Notes under the pieces: generated by a model | The model's database searches: none | What the model saw: the letters and a program-made list of their open reading frames with translations, nothing else | Told to the model about the DNA's origin: nothing | Shown here: one piece after another, positions 51,573 through 60,967 of the stretch | Numbering within the stretch: position 1 is the stretch's first letter | How the letters are laid out: each line of letters starts with the position of its first letter | DNA from: Natrialbaceae archaeon AArc-T1-2 | GTDB taxonomy: Archaea > Halobacteriota > Halobacteria > Halobacteriales > Natrialbaceae | NCBI RefSeq assembly: GCF_030273315.1 | Contig: NZ_CP127174.1 | Location: forward strand, 1,488,001 to 1,552,000 | Direction of reading: 5' to 3' | DNA: 64,000 nucleotides | Made by a program: the position numbers and the translations under genes

Positions 51573-52106
51573 ATGGCTGAACCCCGCGTTCCGGGCGACG
51601 GTGGACGAACGATCGAGCTTCCCTGTGGTGCGACCGTCGATCCCCACGACGTCGACCTCGGGATGCGCGAGTACACCTGTGCGAACGGCGACCGTCACGC
51701 GGTCGTCCTCGACGTCCACCCACCGTCGCGGTTCTTCCCGGAGTCGATGGTCGAGGTACTGCGCGAGACGATCGAACCGGCAGACGAGCTCGAGGAGTTC
51801 GGTACGCCACACCTGCTCGGGATCGTCATGGAGGAGTTCCCAGCGGAGGTCCTGGCCTACGACGCCTCCGAGGATGGTGCCGTCGGCTACGGCCTGTTGT
51901 GGATCGCCGACTTCGATTCGCGCCGACTCCACGAGGTGGTCGTCGAGCTCGTCGTCGAGCTGATGGAACACGCCGTTAGCCACGCCGACGACGAGACTGC
52001 CGTCACGGAGTTTCAGTCCCAGCTCGCCGAGTTCGACGTCGAGGCGTTCGTCGAGGAGTACAGACGACAACGGAACTTCGAGAGCGCGGGCGATCGTCCG
52101 GTCTGA
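51573..52106 (+). CDS. Haloarchaeal conserved protein (probably DUF5815)
   Basis: A 177-residue protein with GGRTIELPCGATVDPHDVDL, REYTCANGDRHAVVLDVHPP and the helical SRRLHEVVVELVVELMEHAV. I believe it belongs to the family named DUF5815; function is unknown. Two Cys residues and a His lie near the start, which could be metal ligands. ATG at 51573. Its TGA stop (52104-52106) is the first three bases of a palindromic repeat element. Confidence 0.75.
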   Translation: MAEPRVPGDGGRTIELPCGATVDPHDVDLGMREYTCANGDRHAVVLDVHPPSRFFPESMVEVLRETIEPADELEEFGTPHLLGIVMEEFPAEVLAYDASEDGAVGYGLLWIADFDSRRLHEVVVELVVELMEHAVSHADDETAVTEFQSQLAEFDVEAFVEEYRRQRNFESAGDRPV

Positions 52107-52216
52107 TACGGACCGCTGTCGGTCAGTGCCGGCGAAGCCACAGACGGGTCGCCGGCACATCGGTACAGCAGACCGTATGAGTCGCGTCAGACGCGACTGT
52201 CGGCGGTGTGCCAACG
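52104..52216. repeat. Palindromic intergenic element, family 1 copy C
   Basis: Hairpin arms TACGGACCGCTGTCGG...GCCGGCGA and TCGCCGGC...CGGTACAGCAGACCGTA (52107-52179) are followed by the perfect 9-bp hairpin AGTCGCGTC-A-GACGCGACT (52180-52198), then GTGCCAACG (52208-52216). It starts at the TGA of the preceding gene. It also lies about 90 bases before carB, so it could affect that gene as well as ending the upstream transcript. Confidence 0.8.
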
Positions 52217-52308
52217 CAACCCAATACGAATTTCGAAAAACTCCTTCGAGAATCGTATCGTTTCGTGGGGCTTATTACGATGTGCGAACTTCGAACGGAC
52301 AAGGACCG

Positions 52309-55300
52309 ATGAGTACGGATCACGACAGTGCCGGAGACGGCACAGGGGACGGACGCACGATTCTACTGATCGGCAGCGGACCGATACAGATCGGTCAGGC
52401 TGCCGAGTTCGACTATTCGGGTGCACAGGCCTGTCGGGCACTCCAGGAGGAGGGTGCAGAGGTCGTGTTGGTCAACTCGAATCCGGCGACGATTATGACC
52501 GACCCGGAGATGGCCGACGAGGTGTACATCGAGCCGATCACCACCGAGGCGATCGCCGAGATCATCCGGGAAGAGAACCCCGACGGCGTCATCGCCGGGC
52601 TGGGCGGCCAGACCGGGCTGAACGTCACGGCCGAACTCGCAGAGGAGGGCGTCTTAGAGGAGCACGACGTCGAGATCATGGGGACGCCGCTGGACACGAT
52701 CTACGCGACCGAGGATCGTGATCTGTTCCGCCAGCGGATGGAGAAGATCGGCCAGCCGGTTCCCGCCTCGACGACGATCGCACTCGACGAGGGTGAGGAG
52801 GTCTCGGAACTGACCGAGGACGACATCGAGGACCGGGTTCAGGACGCCGTCGACGAGGTCGGCGGCCTGCCGGTTATCGCCCGCACGACGTACACGCTGG
52901 GCGGTTCCGGCTCCGGCGTCGTCCACGAGTTCGACAAACTCGTCGAACGTGTCCGGAAGGGGCTGCGCCTCTCGCGCAACAGCGAAGTGCTCATTACGGA
53001 GTCGATCTCCGGCTGGGTCGAGTACGAGTACGAGGTGATGCGCGACGCCGACGACTCCTGTATCATCATCTGTAACATGGAGAACATCGACCCGATGGGC
53101 ATTCATACGGGGGAGTCGACGGTCGTCACGCCCTCCCAGATCGTCCCCGACAAGGGCCACCAGGAGATGCGAACTGCCGCCCTCGACGTCATCCGCGAAC
53201 TCGGCATCCAGGGTGGCTGTAACATCCAGTTCGCCTGGCACGACGACGGCACCCCCGGCGGCGAGTACCGCGTCGTCGAGGTCAACCCCCGCGTCTCGCG
53301 CTCGTCTGCACTCGCCTCGAAGGCGACCGGCTACCCGATCGCCCGCGTCACCGCGAAGGTCGCCCTGGGCAAACGGCTCCACGAGATCGAAAACGAGATC
53401 ACCGGCGAGACGACGGCGGCGTTCGAACCCGCGATCGACTACGTGGTTACCAAAGTCCCGCGCTGGCCCAAGGACAAGTTCGACGACGTCGACTTCGAGC
53501 TGACGACGGCGATGAAGTCGACCGGCGAGGCGATGGCCATCGGGCGGACCTTCGAGGAATCCCTGCTGAAGGCGCTTCGCTCCTCGGAGTACGAGCCAAG
53601 CGTCGACTGGGCGGACGTAAACGACGAGGAACTCGAGGAGCGCTACCTCGAGCGTCCCTCGCCGGACCGCCCGTACGCGATGTTCGAGGCCTTCGAGCGG
53701 GGCTACAGCGTCGACGAGGTCGTCGAACTCACCGGCATCTTCGAGTGGTACACCGAACGCTTCAAGCGCATCGCCGACTCGACGCGTGCCGCCCAGGAGG
53801 GTGACTTCACCGACGCCGCGATCGCCGGCCACACCAACGCCGCGATCGCTGCGGCCGCTGGCGGCGAGACCGACGTCGACGCCGTCGAACAGGAGGTGCC
53901 CGGTCGCACCTACAAGCAGGTCGATACCTGCGCCGGCGAGTTCGAGGCCGAGACACCGTACTACTACTCCGCCCGCAAGAACGAGTTCGAGGCCGGCCCC
54001 CTCGAGGGCCAGGCCGCCGCGGGCGAACTCGAGGTCGACCCCGAGGTCGAGAGCGTCATCGTCGTCGGCGGTGGCCCGATCCGGATCGGGCAGGGCGTGG
54101 AGTTCGACTACTGTTCGGTCCACGCCGTCCAGGCGCTGCGCGAACAGGGTATTGACGCCCACGTCATCAACAACAACCCGGAGACGGTCTCGACGGACTA
54201 CGACACCTCCGACGGACTCTTCTTCGAGCCGATCACGGCCGAGGAGGTCGCAGACGTCGCCGAGGCGACCGACGCCGACGGCGTGATGGTCCAGTTCGGC
54301 GGCCAGACCTCGGTCAACATCGCCGAACCGCTACAAGACGAGATCGACCGCCGCGACCTCGAGTGTGAGGTCATGGGCACGAGCGTCGAGGCGATGGACC
54401 TGGCCGAGGACCGCGACCGGTTCAACGCCCTGATGGACGAACTCGGGATTTCCCAGCCCGACGGCGGCACGGCCGTCTCGAAAGAGGAGGCCCTAGAGCT
54501 CGCCCACGAGATCGGCTACCCCGTGCTCGTCCGCCCGAGCTACGTCCTCGGCGGCCGTGCGATGGACGTCGTCTACGACGACGACGAACTCGAGACCTAC
54601 ATCGAGGAGGCGGTGCGGGTGAGCCCGGACAAGCCGATCCTCGTGGACGACTTCCTCGAGGACGCGGTCGAACTCGACGTCGACGCCGTCGCCGACGGCC
54701 GGTCGGTGCTGATCGGCGGCGTCATGGAACACGTCGAGAGCGCGGGCGTCCACTCGGGCGACTCCGCCTGTATGATCCCGCCACGCTCGCTCGACGAGGA
54801 GACGATGGCCCGCGTACGCGAGGTCACCGAGGACATCGCGGTGGCGCTGAAAACGCGTGGCCTGCTGAACGTCCAGCTCGCCGTGAAAGACGGCGAGGTG
54901 TACGTCCTCGAGGCCAACCCCCGGTCCTCCCGGACGGTGCCGTTCGTCTCGAAGGCCACGGGCGTGCCGATCGCCAAACTCGCCGCGAAGGTGATGGCCG
55001 GCGAGACCGTAGCGAGTCTCGACGTCGACGAGCAGATCCCCGAACATACGTCGTTCAAGGAGGTCGTCCTGCCGTTCGACCGCCTGCCGGGTTCGGACCC
55101 ACGCCTCGGTCCCGAGATGAAATCGACGGGCGAGGTCATGGGGACGGCAAGCGACGTCGGCATGGCCTACTGGAAGTCCCAGCAGGCCGCCCACAACGAC
55201 GTCAGCGAGGGCACTGCCGTGGTCGACCTCGAGGTCGACGGCTTCGAGGACTTTTTCGAGGTCGCCGAGTTCGACGACGTCCCGGCAGCCATCCGCGAGG

Positions 55301-55497
55301 GCAAGGTCGACTTCATCGTCAGCCGCGACCGCGAGGCCTTAGAGATGGCCGTCGAGGAGGAGATCCCCTACCTCTCGACGGTGGCAAGCGCCGAGGCCTA
55401 CCTCGAGGCACTCGAAAGTGCCACGGCTGCAGACGACCTCGAGGTGGCGGCGGTGACCGACCGGCCCAAGCGGACGGCCGACTGGGGCGACGAATAG
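52309..55497 (+). CDS. carB: Carbamoyl-phosphate synthase large subunit
   Basis: A 1062-residue enzyme that makes carbamoyl phosphate for arginine and pyrimidine synthesis. Two homologous halves each have a pre-ATP-grasp strand (LIGSGPIQIGQAAEFDYSGA and VVGGGPIRIGQGVEFDYCSV), an ATP-grasp domain (RTTYTLGGSGSGVVHEFDKL and RPSYVLGGRAMDVVYDDDEL) and metal motifs (VVEVNPRVSRSSALASKATG and LEANPRSSRTVPFVSKATG). The C-terminal MGS-like domain (about 930-1062) is the allosteric part. carA is not seen next to it. ATG at 52309 has AAGGA upstream and TTATTACG about 35 bases before it. Confidence 0.97.
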   Translation: MSTDHDSAGDGTGDGRTILLIGSGPIQIGQAAEFDYSGAQACRALQEEGAEVVLVNSNPATIMTDPEMADEVYIEPITTEAIAEIIREENPDGVIAGLGGQTGLNVTAELAEEGVLEEHDVEIMGTPLDTIYATEDRDLFRQRMEKIGQPVPASTTIALDEGEEVSELTEDDIEDRVQDAVDEVGGLPVIARTTYTLGGSGSGVVHEFDKLVERVRKGLRLSRNSEVLITESISGWVEYEYEVMRDADDSCIIICNMENIDPMGIHTGESTVVTPSQIVPDKGHQEMRTAALDVIRELGIQGGCNIQFAWHDDGTPGGEYRVVEVNPRVSRSSALASKATGYPIARVTAKVALGKRLHEIENEITGETTAAFEPAIDYVVTKVPRWPKDKFDDVDFELTTAMKSTGEAMAIGRTFEESLLKALRSSEYEPSVDWADVNDEELEERYLERPSPDRPYAMFEAFERGYSVDEVVELTGIFEWYTERFKRIADSTRAAQEGDFTDAAIAGHTNAAIAAAAGGETDVDAVEQEVPGRTYKQVDTCAGEFEAETPYYYSARKNEFEAGPLEGQAAAGELEVDPEVESVIVVGGGPIRIGQGVEFDYCSVHAVQALREQGIDAHVINNNPETVSTDYDTSDGLFFEPITAEEVADVAEATDADGVMVQFGGQTSVNIAEPLQDEIDRRDLECEVMGTSVEAMDLAEDRDRFNALMDELGISQPDGGTAVSKEEALELAHEIGYPVLVRPSYVLGGRAMDVVYDDDELETYIEEAVRVSPDKPILVDDFLEDAVELDVDAVADGRSVLIGGVMEHVESAGVHSGDSACMIPPRSLDEETMARVREVTEDIAVALKTRGLLNVQLAVKDGEVYVLEANPRSSRTVPFVSKATGVPIAKLAAKVMAGETVASLDVDEQIPEHTSFKEVVLPFDRLPGSDPRLGPEMKSTGEVMGTASDVGMAYWKSQQAAHNDVSEGTAVVDLEVDGFEDFFEVAEFDDVPAAIREGKVDFIVSRDREALEMAVEEEIPYLSTVASAEAYLEALESATAADDLEVAAVTDRPKRTADWGDE

Positions 55498-55504
55498 CGG
55501 TCGG

Positions 55505-55618
55505 CTACCGTTCGAGTTCGGCCGGCGAATCGGTCGCGATCCAGCAGTCGGGTTCGTCTCGATCGCGGAGCTCGAGGGTGCCGTCCGAGCAGACGACCAG
55601 TTCGTACCGGTGGTCCAT
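55505..55618 (-). CDS. Small haloarchaeal protein, 37 aa
   Basis: A 37-residue ORF reading MDHRYELVVCSDGTLELRDR, then DEPDCWIATDSPAELER, a small beta-hairpin-like pattern with two Cys and a Trp. Similar small acidic proteins of about this length occur in many haloarchaea, but I cannot name this one with confidence. ATG at 55618; a 92-codon longer reading runs through low-quality sequence and is rejected. It is convergent with carB, eight bases away. Confidence 0.55.
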   Translation of the reverse strand: MDHRYELVVCSDGTLELRDRDEPDCWIATDSPAELER

Positions 55619-55975
55619 ACGCGAGTATCGACTCCGGTCGGTTATCGTAACGGACTCGCTACCTGCGGGTTCGCCGATGGTATGTGGCAGATAACGAGTA
55701 GTCCACGTGTCGAAACCCCGTCCTCGTGAACGGTCGACCGACGAGCCGTCGCTGCCCGAACTGGTCGATTCGTGACCCGGCAACGCGAACTAACTTAAAT
55801 GTGGCGTCTTCTCGAAACGTCCTCGAGCGAGTGCGCCGGTCAGCCGATTCGGGAGAGCCGATGTAACCGGCCGTATTCCGGCGGTTTTCCGCCCCGACCT
55901 CGCTTGCCACATCAGGAGACGAATCACAGATACCGGTACTTTTATGTAGAAGGACAATCATAGCTCCGGGTGACT
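55619..55975. other. Thermosome upstream region
   Basis: The 357 bases hold no gene I can support. ACTTAAATG (about 55793-55801) and TTTTATG (about 55939-55945) are TATA-like; the second is about 33 bases before the thermosome ATG and is the likely core promoter. No repeat element is seen. Confidence 0.6.
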
Positions 55976-57643
55976 ATGAGCCAGCGAATGCAGCAGGGTC
56001 AGCCGATGATCGTAATGAGCGAGGACTCCCAGCGCGTCAAAGACGAGGACGCGCAGGACTACAACATCAGCGCAGCCCGTGCGGTCGCCGAGGCCGTCCG
56101 GTCCACACTCGGCCCGAAGGGGATGGACAAGATGCTCGTCGACTCGATGGGGTCGGTCACCATCACCAACGACGGCGTCACCATCTTAAAGGAGATGGAC
56201 ATCGACAACCCGACGGCCGAGATGATCGTCGAGGTCGCCGAGACCCAGGAGGACGAGGCCGGCGACGGGACCACGACGGCCGTCGCGATCGCGGGTGAAC
56301 TGCTCAAAAACGCCGAGGACCTCTTAGAGCAGGACATCCACCCCACCGCGATCATCAAGGGCTTCCACATGGCCGCCGAGCAGGCCCGCGAGGAGACCGA
56401 CGACATCGCCACGGAAGTTGACACGGAGGACGAGGATCTCCTGCGTTCGGTCGCTGAGACGTCGATGACCGGCAAGGGTGCGGAGGTCAACAAAGAACAC
56501 CTCTCTCGTCTCATCGTCGACGCCGTCGCAAGCGTCACCGTCGAGAACGACGAAGGCGAGAACGTCGTCGACCTCGAGTTCCTCAACATCGAGAGCCAGG
56601 AGGGCCGTGGCGTCGGCGAGTCCGACCTGCTCGAGGGCGGTATCGTGGACAAAGATCCCGTCCACGACAACATGCCCGCCGAGGCCGAGGACGCCGACAT
56701 CCTGCTGTTGAACGACCCGATCGAGGTCGAAGAGACCGACGTCGACACCGAAGTCTCCGTTACGGATCCCGACCAGCTCCAGCAGTTCCTCGACCGCGAG
56801 GAAGAACAACTCCGCGAGAAGGTCGATCACATCGCCGACCTCGGTGCCGACGTCGTCTTCTGTCAGAAAGGCATCGACGACCTCGCCCAGCACTACCTCG
56901 CGAAGGAAGGCATTCTCGCGGTGCGTCGCGCCAAGAAGTCCGACCTCGAGTTCCTTCAGGAGGTCGTCGACGCGAACGTCGCCTCCGACTTAGAGAGTGC
57001 GACCGAAGACGACCTCGGCCAGGGCGACATCACTCGCGACGACGAGGACGAGCTGTTCTACGTCGAAGGCGAGGACGCCCACGGCGTTACCCTCCTGCTG
57101 CGTGGTTCGACCGAGCACGTCGTCGACGAACTCGAGCGTGGCGTCAACGACGCGCTCGACGTCGTCGCCCAGACCGTCTCCGACGGCCGCGTCCTCGCAG
57201 GTGGCGGTGCGATCGAGGTCGAACTCGCCTCGCGCCTGCGTGACTACGCCGACAGCGTTTCGGGTCGCGAACAGCTCGCCGTCGAGGCCTTCGCCGACTC
57301 GCTCGAGCTCGTCCCGCGCGTGCTCGCCGAGAACGCCGGCCTCGATTCGATCGACACGCTCGTCGACCTCCGTGCGGCCCACGAGGACGGCGACGTCGAA
57401 GCCGGCCTGAACGTCTTCTCGAGCGACGTCGAGGACACGTTCGAGGCTGGCATCGTCGAACCGGCCCACGCCAAAGAACAGGCCGTCACCTCCGCCAGCG
57501 AGGCCGCGAACCTCGTGCTCAAGATCGACGACATCATCTCCGCCGGCGACCTCTCGACGGACAAAGGCGACGACGAGGAAGGGGGTGCCCCCGGTGCCGG
57601 CGGCATGGGCGGCGGCATGGGCGGCATGGGCGGCATGATGTGA
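55976..57643 (+). CDS. Thermosome (group II chaperonin) subunit
   Basis: A 555-residue chaperonin subunit that folds proteins inside a double ring using [23 protein letters not shown] and [20 protein letters not shown] are ATP-site motifs; [20 protein letters not shown] and [20 protein letters not shown] are from the equatorial domain. The C-terminal tail is Gly/Met-rich ([14 protein letters not shown]), which lines the cavity. ATG at 55976 is used; GTG at 55970 and an internal Met near residue 15 are other possible starts. It is a single gene without a neighbour on its strand. TATA TTTTATG lies about 33 bases upstream. Confidence 0.97.
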   Translation: MSQRMQQGQPMIVMSEDSQRVKDEDAQDYNISAARAVAEAVRSTLGPKGMDKMLVDSMGSVTITNDGVTILKEMDIDNPTAEMIVEVAETQEDEAGDGTTTAVAIAGELLKNAEDLLEQDIHPTAIIKGFHMAAEQAREETDDIATEVDTEDEDLLRSVAETSMTGKGAEVNKEHLSRLIVDAVASVTVENDEGENVVDLEFLNIESQEGRGVGESDLLEGGIVDKDPVHDNMPAEAEDADILLLNDPIEVEETDVDTEVSVTDPDQLQQFLDREEEQLREKVDHIADLGADVVFCQKGIDDLAQHYLAKEGILAVRRAKKSDLEFLQEVVDANVASDLESATEDDLGQGDITRDDEDELFYVEGEDAHGVTLLLRGSTEHVVDELERGVNDALDVVAQTVSDGRVLAGGGAIEVELASRLRDYADSVSGREQLAVEAFADSLELVPRVLAENAGLDSIDTLVDLRAAHEDGDVEAGLNVFSSDVEDTFEAGIVEPAHAKEQAVTSASEAANLVLKIDDIISAGDLSTDKGDDEEGGAPGAGGMGGGMGGMGGMM

Positions 57644-57842
57644 CGACGGCGTCGTAACCGTCTCACCCGACGGAGCGTCGACCGGCCCAGTGTCCACCCG
57701 ATCGCGTTTCGACGGCTGTCGCGTCCTGTGTGCCGTCTCGAGTGCGATCGGTGTGTGAACGGTGTTCGTCGCCAGTATCATTGACTATCCGTTCGACGTA
57801 TCCGACAGGATAGCGCCGCCTTCCGGCGGACGCGACGAACGA

Positions 57843-58304
57843 TCAGTCCTGTTCGATCTCGAGTTCGAACTGCTCGTTCTCGGAGACGGGATTCAGGACG
57901 ACGCTCGTGTTCGATTCTTTGATGTCGGGATCGGTTAGCAGCTCCTTGATCTGCTTGTTCATCCCGTCGGTGTCCGCGAACTTGCCGATGGCGATGACGT
58001 CGTAGTCGCCGGTGACCTCGTAGACGCTCGTCATCTGGCGGTGTTCGCGGAGACTGTCGGTGATCTCGGGCAAGGCGTGTCCCTCGACTTTGAGCTGGAT
58101 GATCGCGGTGACGTCGTATCCCAACGCGTCGTAGTTGACTCGCGGCGTGTATCCCTCGATCACGCCCTCTTCTTCGAGGTCCGAGAGGTGATTCGAGACC
58201 GTCGTCACGGAGACGTCGAGCTCTTCGGCCAGGCTCCGCAGACTCGCCCGACCGTCGCCCAGGAGTGCATTCACCAACTTCGAATCGAGATTTTCGTACG
58301 TCAT
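57843..58304 (-). CDS. Lrp/AsnC-family transcriptional regulator
   Basis: A 153-residue regulator: N-terminal winged HTH ([20 protein letters not shown], then [20 protein letters not shown]), then the AsnC/RAM effector domain ([20 protein letters not shown] to [20 protein letters not shown]). Such proteins sense amino acids, often glutamine. It is divergent from glnA with 125 bases between starts, so control of glnA is likely (context inference). ATG at 58304 gives [11 protein letters not shown]; upstream TTG/GTG codons in frame are less likely. CACGTG palindrome lies at its start. Confidence 0.92.
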   Translation of the reverse strand: MTYENLDSKLVNALLGDGRASLRSLAEELDVSVTTVSNHLSDLEEEGVIEGYTPRVNYDALGYDVTAIIQLKVEGHALPEITDSLREHRQMTSVYEVTGDYDVIAIGKFADTDGMNKQIKELLTDPDIKESNTSVVLNPVSENEQFELEIEQD

Positions 58305-58390
58305 CACGTGCAACAACTCATTCCTCCCTTTAGAACTTTACGAATATGCAGTTTCGGAGTGTGGAGCGGAGATTTGCTCGGATCAGTAGG

Positions 58391-58400
58391 GTTTTAGTCA
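58391..58400 (+). promoter_or_regulatory. glnA promoter TATA candidate
   Basis: GTTTTAGTCA about 30-39 bases before the glnA ATG is the best core promoter candidate in the short lrp-glnA interval. The A/T-rich bases before it (58320-58355) probably serve the Lrp gene. Confidence 0.45.
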
Positions 58401-58429
58401 CAGGGATAGTTGGATACGACGACTAGAGA

Positions 58430-59785
58430 ATGACAACTGGCAATCTCACCACGACGGAACGAGAGGTCCTAGACGAGATCGACGCGAACGACGTCGACTT
58501 CCTTCGCCTGCAGTTTACCGACATTCTGGGGACGGTAAAGAACGTCTCGGTCCCCGCCCGCCAGGCCGAGAAGGCGTTTACCGAGGGGATCTACTTCGAC
58601 GGCTCCTCGATCGAAGGCTTCGTCCGGATTCAGGAATCGGACATGCGTCTCGTTCCCGACCCGGAGACGTTCGCGATCCTCCCCTGGCGACAGGACGAGG
58701 AAAGCGCCGCCGCCCGGATGATCTGTGACGTCTACAACACGACCTCGGGCGAACCGTTCGTGGGCGATCCCCGGTACATTCTCACGCAGGCGCTCGAGCG
58801 AGCCCGGGAGATGGGGTACACCGTCAACGCCGCCCCCGAACCCGAATTCTTCCTGTTCGAAGAAGACGAGGATGGCCGGGCGACGACCGAGACCAACGAC
58901 GCCGGCGGCTACTTCGATCTCGCGCCGAAAGATCTCGCCAGTGACGTTCGCCGTGACATCATCTACGGTCTCGAGTCGATGGGCTTCGAAGTCGAGGCCA
59001 GCCACCACGAAGTCGCCGAGGGCCAACACGAGATCAACTTCGAGTACGACGACGTTCTCACGACGGCGGACAACGTCGCGACCTTCCGGACCGTCGTCCG
59101 GGCGATCGCCGCCGAACACGACCTCCACGCGACGTTCATGCCGAAACCGATCGCCCGCATCAACGGCTCGGGTATGCACACGCACGTTTCGCTGTTCGAC
59201 GATGACGGCGAGAACGCCTTCCACGACGAGGACGACGAGTTCGACCTCTCGGAGACGGCTCATGCCTTCCTCGCGGGCGTCTTAGAGCACGCGCCGGCGA
59301 TCACGGCGATCTGTAACCCGACGGTCAACAGCTACAAACGGCTGGTTCCGGGCTACGAAGCACCCGTCTACGTCGCCTGGTCCGACCGTAACCGCTCGGC
59401 ACTGATCCGCAAGCCCGCCGCCCGGGTGCCCGCAGCCTCCCGGGTCGAACTTCGCTCGCCCGACCCCTCGTGTAACCCCTACCTCGCGCTGGCGGTCATC
59501 CTCCAGGCCGGCCTCGACGGCATCGAACGCGACCTCGAGGCTCCCGAACCGGTTCGGGAGAACATCTACGAGTTCGACGAACGGAAACGCGAGGAGTACG
59601 GCATCGACACGCTGCCGGCGAACCTCGGCGAAGCGGTCGACGCCCTCGAGGACGACGAGGTCGTCTACGACGCACTCGGCGAGCACGTCGGACCGAAGTT
59701 CGTCGAGGCGAAACGACGGGAGTACGAAGAGTACATGATCGACGTCTCGGAGTGGGAACTCGACCGGTATCTCGAGACGTTCTAG
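58430..59785 (+). CDS. glnA: Glutamine synthetase, type I
   Basis: A 451-residue enzyme that makes glutamine from glutamate, ammonia and [23 protein letters not shown] is the N-terminal latch region, [20 protein letters not shown] binds metal, [20 protein letters not shown] is the ATP loop and [20 protein letters not shown] the glutamate site. Length fits the short GSI-alpha form. It is paired with a divergent Lrp-type regulator, a common haloarchaeal arrangement. Downstream is a convergent PAP2 gene, 64 bases away. Confidence 0.98.
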   Translation: MTTGNLTTTEREVLDEIDANDVDFLRLQFTDILGTVKNVSVPARQAEKAFTEGIYFDGSSIEGFVRIQESDMRLVPDPETFAILPWRQDEESAAARMICDVYNTTSGEPFVGDPRYILTQALERAREMGYTVNAAPEPEFFLFEEDEDGRATTETNDAGGYFDLAPKDLASDVRRDIIYGLESMGFEVEASHHEVAEGQHEINFEYDDVLTTADNVATFRTVVRAIAAEHDLHATFMPKPIARINGSGMHTHVSLFDDDGENAFHDEDDEFDLSETAHAFLAGVLEHAPAITAICNPTVNSYKRLVPGYEAPVYVAWSDRNRSALIRKPAARVPAASRVELRSPDPSCNPYLALAVILQAGLDGIERDLEAPEPVRENIYEFDERKREEYGIDTLPANLGEAVDALEDDEVVYDALGEHVGPKFVEAKRREYEEYMIDVSEWELDRYLETF

Positions 59786-59849
59786 ACGTCCGTTTCTCGT
59801 CTTTCGTCCCGTCTACACTCGATTATGTGAGCTAAACCGGATCTCAATC

Positions 59850-60749
59850 TCACCTCGCCGGTTCGGGCTCTGTCGACGAGCGACGCGTGATTCGTGACGG
59901 AACGAACGCGGGCAAAGAGACGACGGTCGCCGCGGCGACGAACCCGACGATCCACCTGGCGAGGAGGCCGTCGGTCACCGTGAGCACGAGTGCGACCAGT
60001 CCTAGCGATCCGACCCCGGCGACGGCCAACCCGGCACCCGTCGGCGTTCGTGGCCAGGGATCACGCGGCGGCGTCGCCAGCCGCCAGGCGACGAGCGCGC
60101 CGACTGCACCGCCGAGGAGCGTGGCCGCGTCTGGTTCGGCGCTGACTGCCAGCGCGACGACGCCGACGGTCGCGGCGAGGCCGAACGCGGCCGTTGCCCG
60201 ATCGTCGATCCGGCGGACGACGGCGAATGCAACCACGAGATACGTCACACCGACCCCGAGTCCGACGACGACGTCGATGGGATAGTGGACGCCGACGGCC
60301 ACCCGCGAGAACGCCACGAGGATTGGAATCAGGCCGGCGACGACGAGGCGGTCGCGACGCCGACCGACGTCGCTCTCGAGGGCGAACATGCCCCAGACGA
60401 CGACCGCGGCGAGGGCGTGACCGCTCGGAAACGCCGGCGTATGAACCTCCACGAGCGGTGCGTAGAACAGCCCCGCGACGGTCGGCAGCGCCGCCGGTTC
60501 GATGGCCGGTCCGACACCTGGTCGGGAAACTGCGAAGACGCTTTTGATTCCGACCATCAGGGCGTACCCGCCCATGACGATCCCGAGCCACGGTGCGAAC
60601 CGACGTCGGTCGACGAACCAGAACGCGAGGACGACGACGGGCGCGACGAACCACACGCTTCCGAGATACGAGAGGACGGCAAAGAGCAGCGCCATCCACT
60701 CGGGGAACGCGTCTCTGACGGCCTCGACGGTAGCTGGTTCGAACCACAT
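59850..60749 (-). CDS. PAP2-superfamily membrane phosphatase
   Basis: A 299-residue integral-membrane phosphatase. GIKSVFAVSRPGVGP, then AFPSGHALAAVVVWGM with the catalytic His, and FSRVAVGVHYPIDVVVGLGV with the second His and Asp make up the PAP2 signature. About eight hydrophobic helices. ATG at 60749 gives MWFEPATVEAVRDAFPEWMA, the expected start. An in-frame ATG at 60872 would add 41 residues and lies inside the terminal repeat of a 109-bp element, so the shorter form is preferred. It resembles the gene at 21690, with the same order of motifs. Confidence 0.9.
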   Translation of the reverse strand: MWFEPATVEAVRDAFPEWMALLFAVLSYLGSVWFVAPVVVLAFWFVDRRRFAPWLGIVMGGYALMVGIKSVFAVSRPGVGPAIEPAALPTVAGLFYAPLVEVHTPAFPSGHALAAVVVWGMFALESDVGRRRDRLVVAGLIPILVAFSRVAVGVHYPIDVVVGLGVGVTYLVVAFAVVRRIDDRATAAFGLAATVGVVALAVSAEPDAATLLGGAVGALVAWRLATPPRDPWPRTPTGAGLAVAGVGSLGLVALVLTVTDGLLARWIVGFVAAATVVSLPAFVPSRITRRSSTEPEPAR

Positions 60750-60858
60750 AGCTGGCGTGATCGACGCAGCTGGGGACGGGGACGATGGAGGGTCGACGGT
60801 CGAAGACACGACATCGACATCAAAGAAAGTGTCGGCGACCGACGATATCGCCAGAATC

Positions 60859-60967
60859 ATACTGTCGGTCATGGACCGGTGAACTGGTGTGTGCCAGCGC
60901 CGGCGGTACAGCCCATGTCACCCCGTCCTCTCTCACGGATAGGTAACGTATGTATGACCGACAGTAT
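60859..60967. repeat. 109-bp palindromic element, family 2 copy 2
   Basis: Perfect 14-bp terminal inverted repeats ATACTGTCGGTCAT (60859-60872) and ATGACCGACAGTAT (60954-60967); total 109 bp as in the copy at 36898. The internal sequence after the first 32 bases differs from that copy. Its right end supplies one base of the stop codon of the YihY gene (TGA, then TACTGTCGG on the minus strand). Its left arm contains an ATG in frame with the PAP2 gene. Confidence 0.85.

Noticed and set aside
26971-52216. CRISPR array made of the repeated palindromes
   Set aside because: The copies are thousands of bases apart and there are no regularly spaced repeats or cas genes. The Cas4-like protein belongs to a helicase operon.
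52654-54162. 502-codon minus-strand frame inside carB
   Set aside because: Antisense shadow. carB is intact with both ATP-grasp halves on the plus strand.
60750-60872. N-terminal extension of the PAP2 protein (41 residues)
   Set aside because: It begins within the terminal repeat of the 109-bp element and has low-complexity sequence, whereas the ATG at 60749 gives a normal family start.
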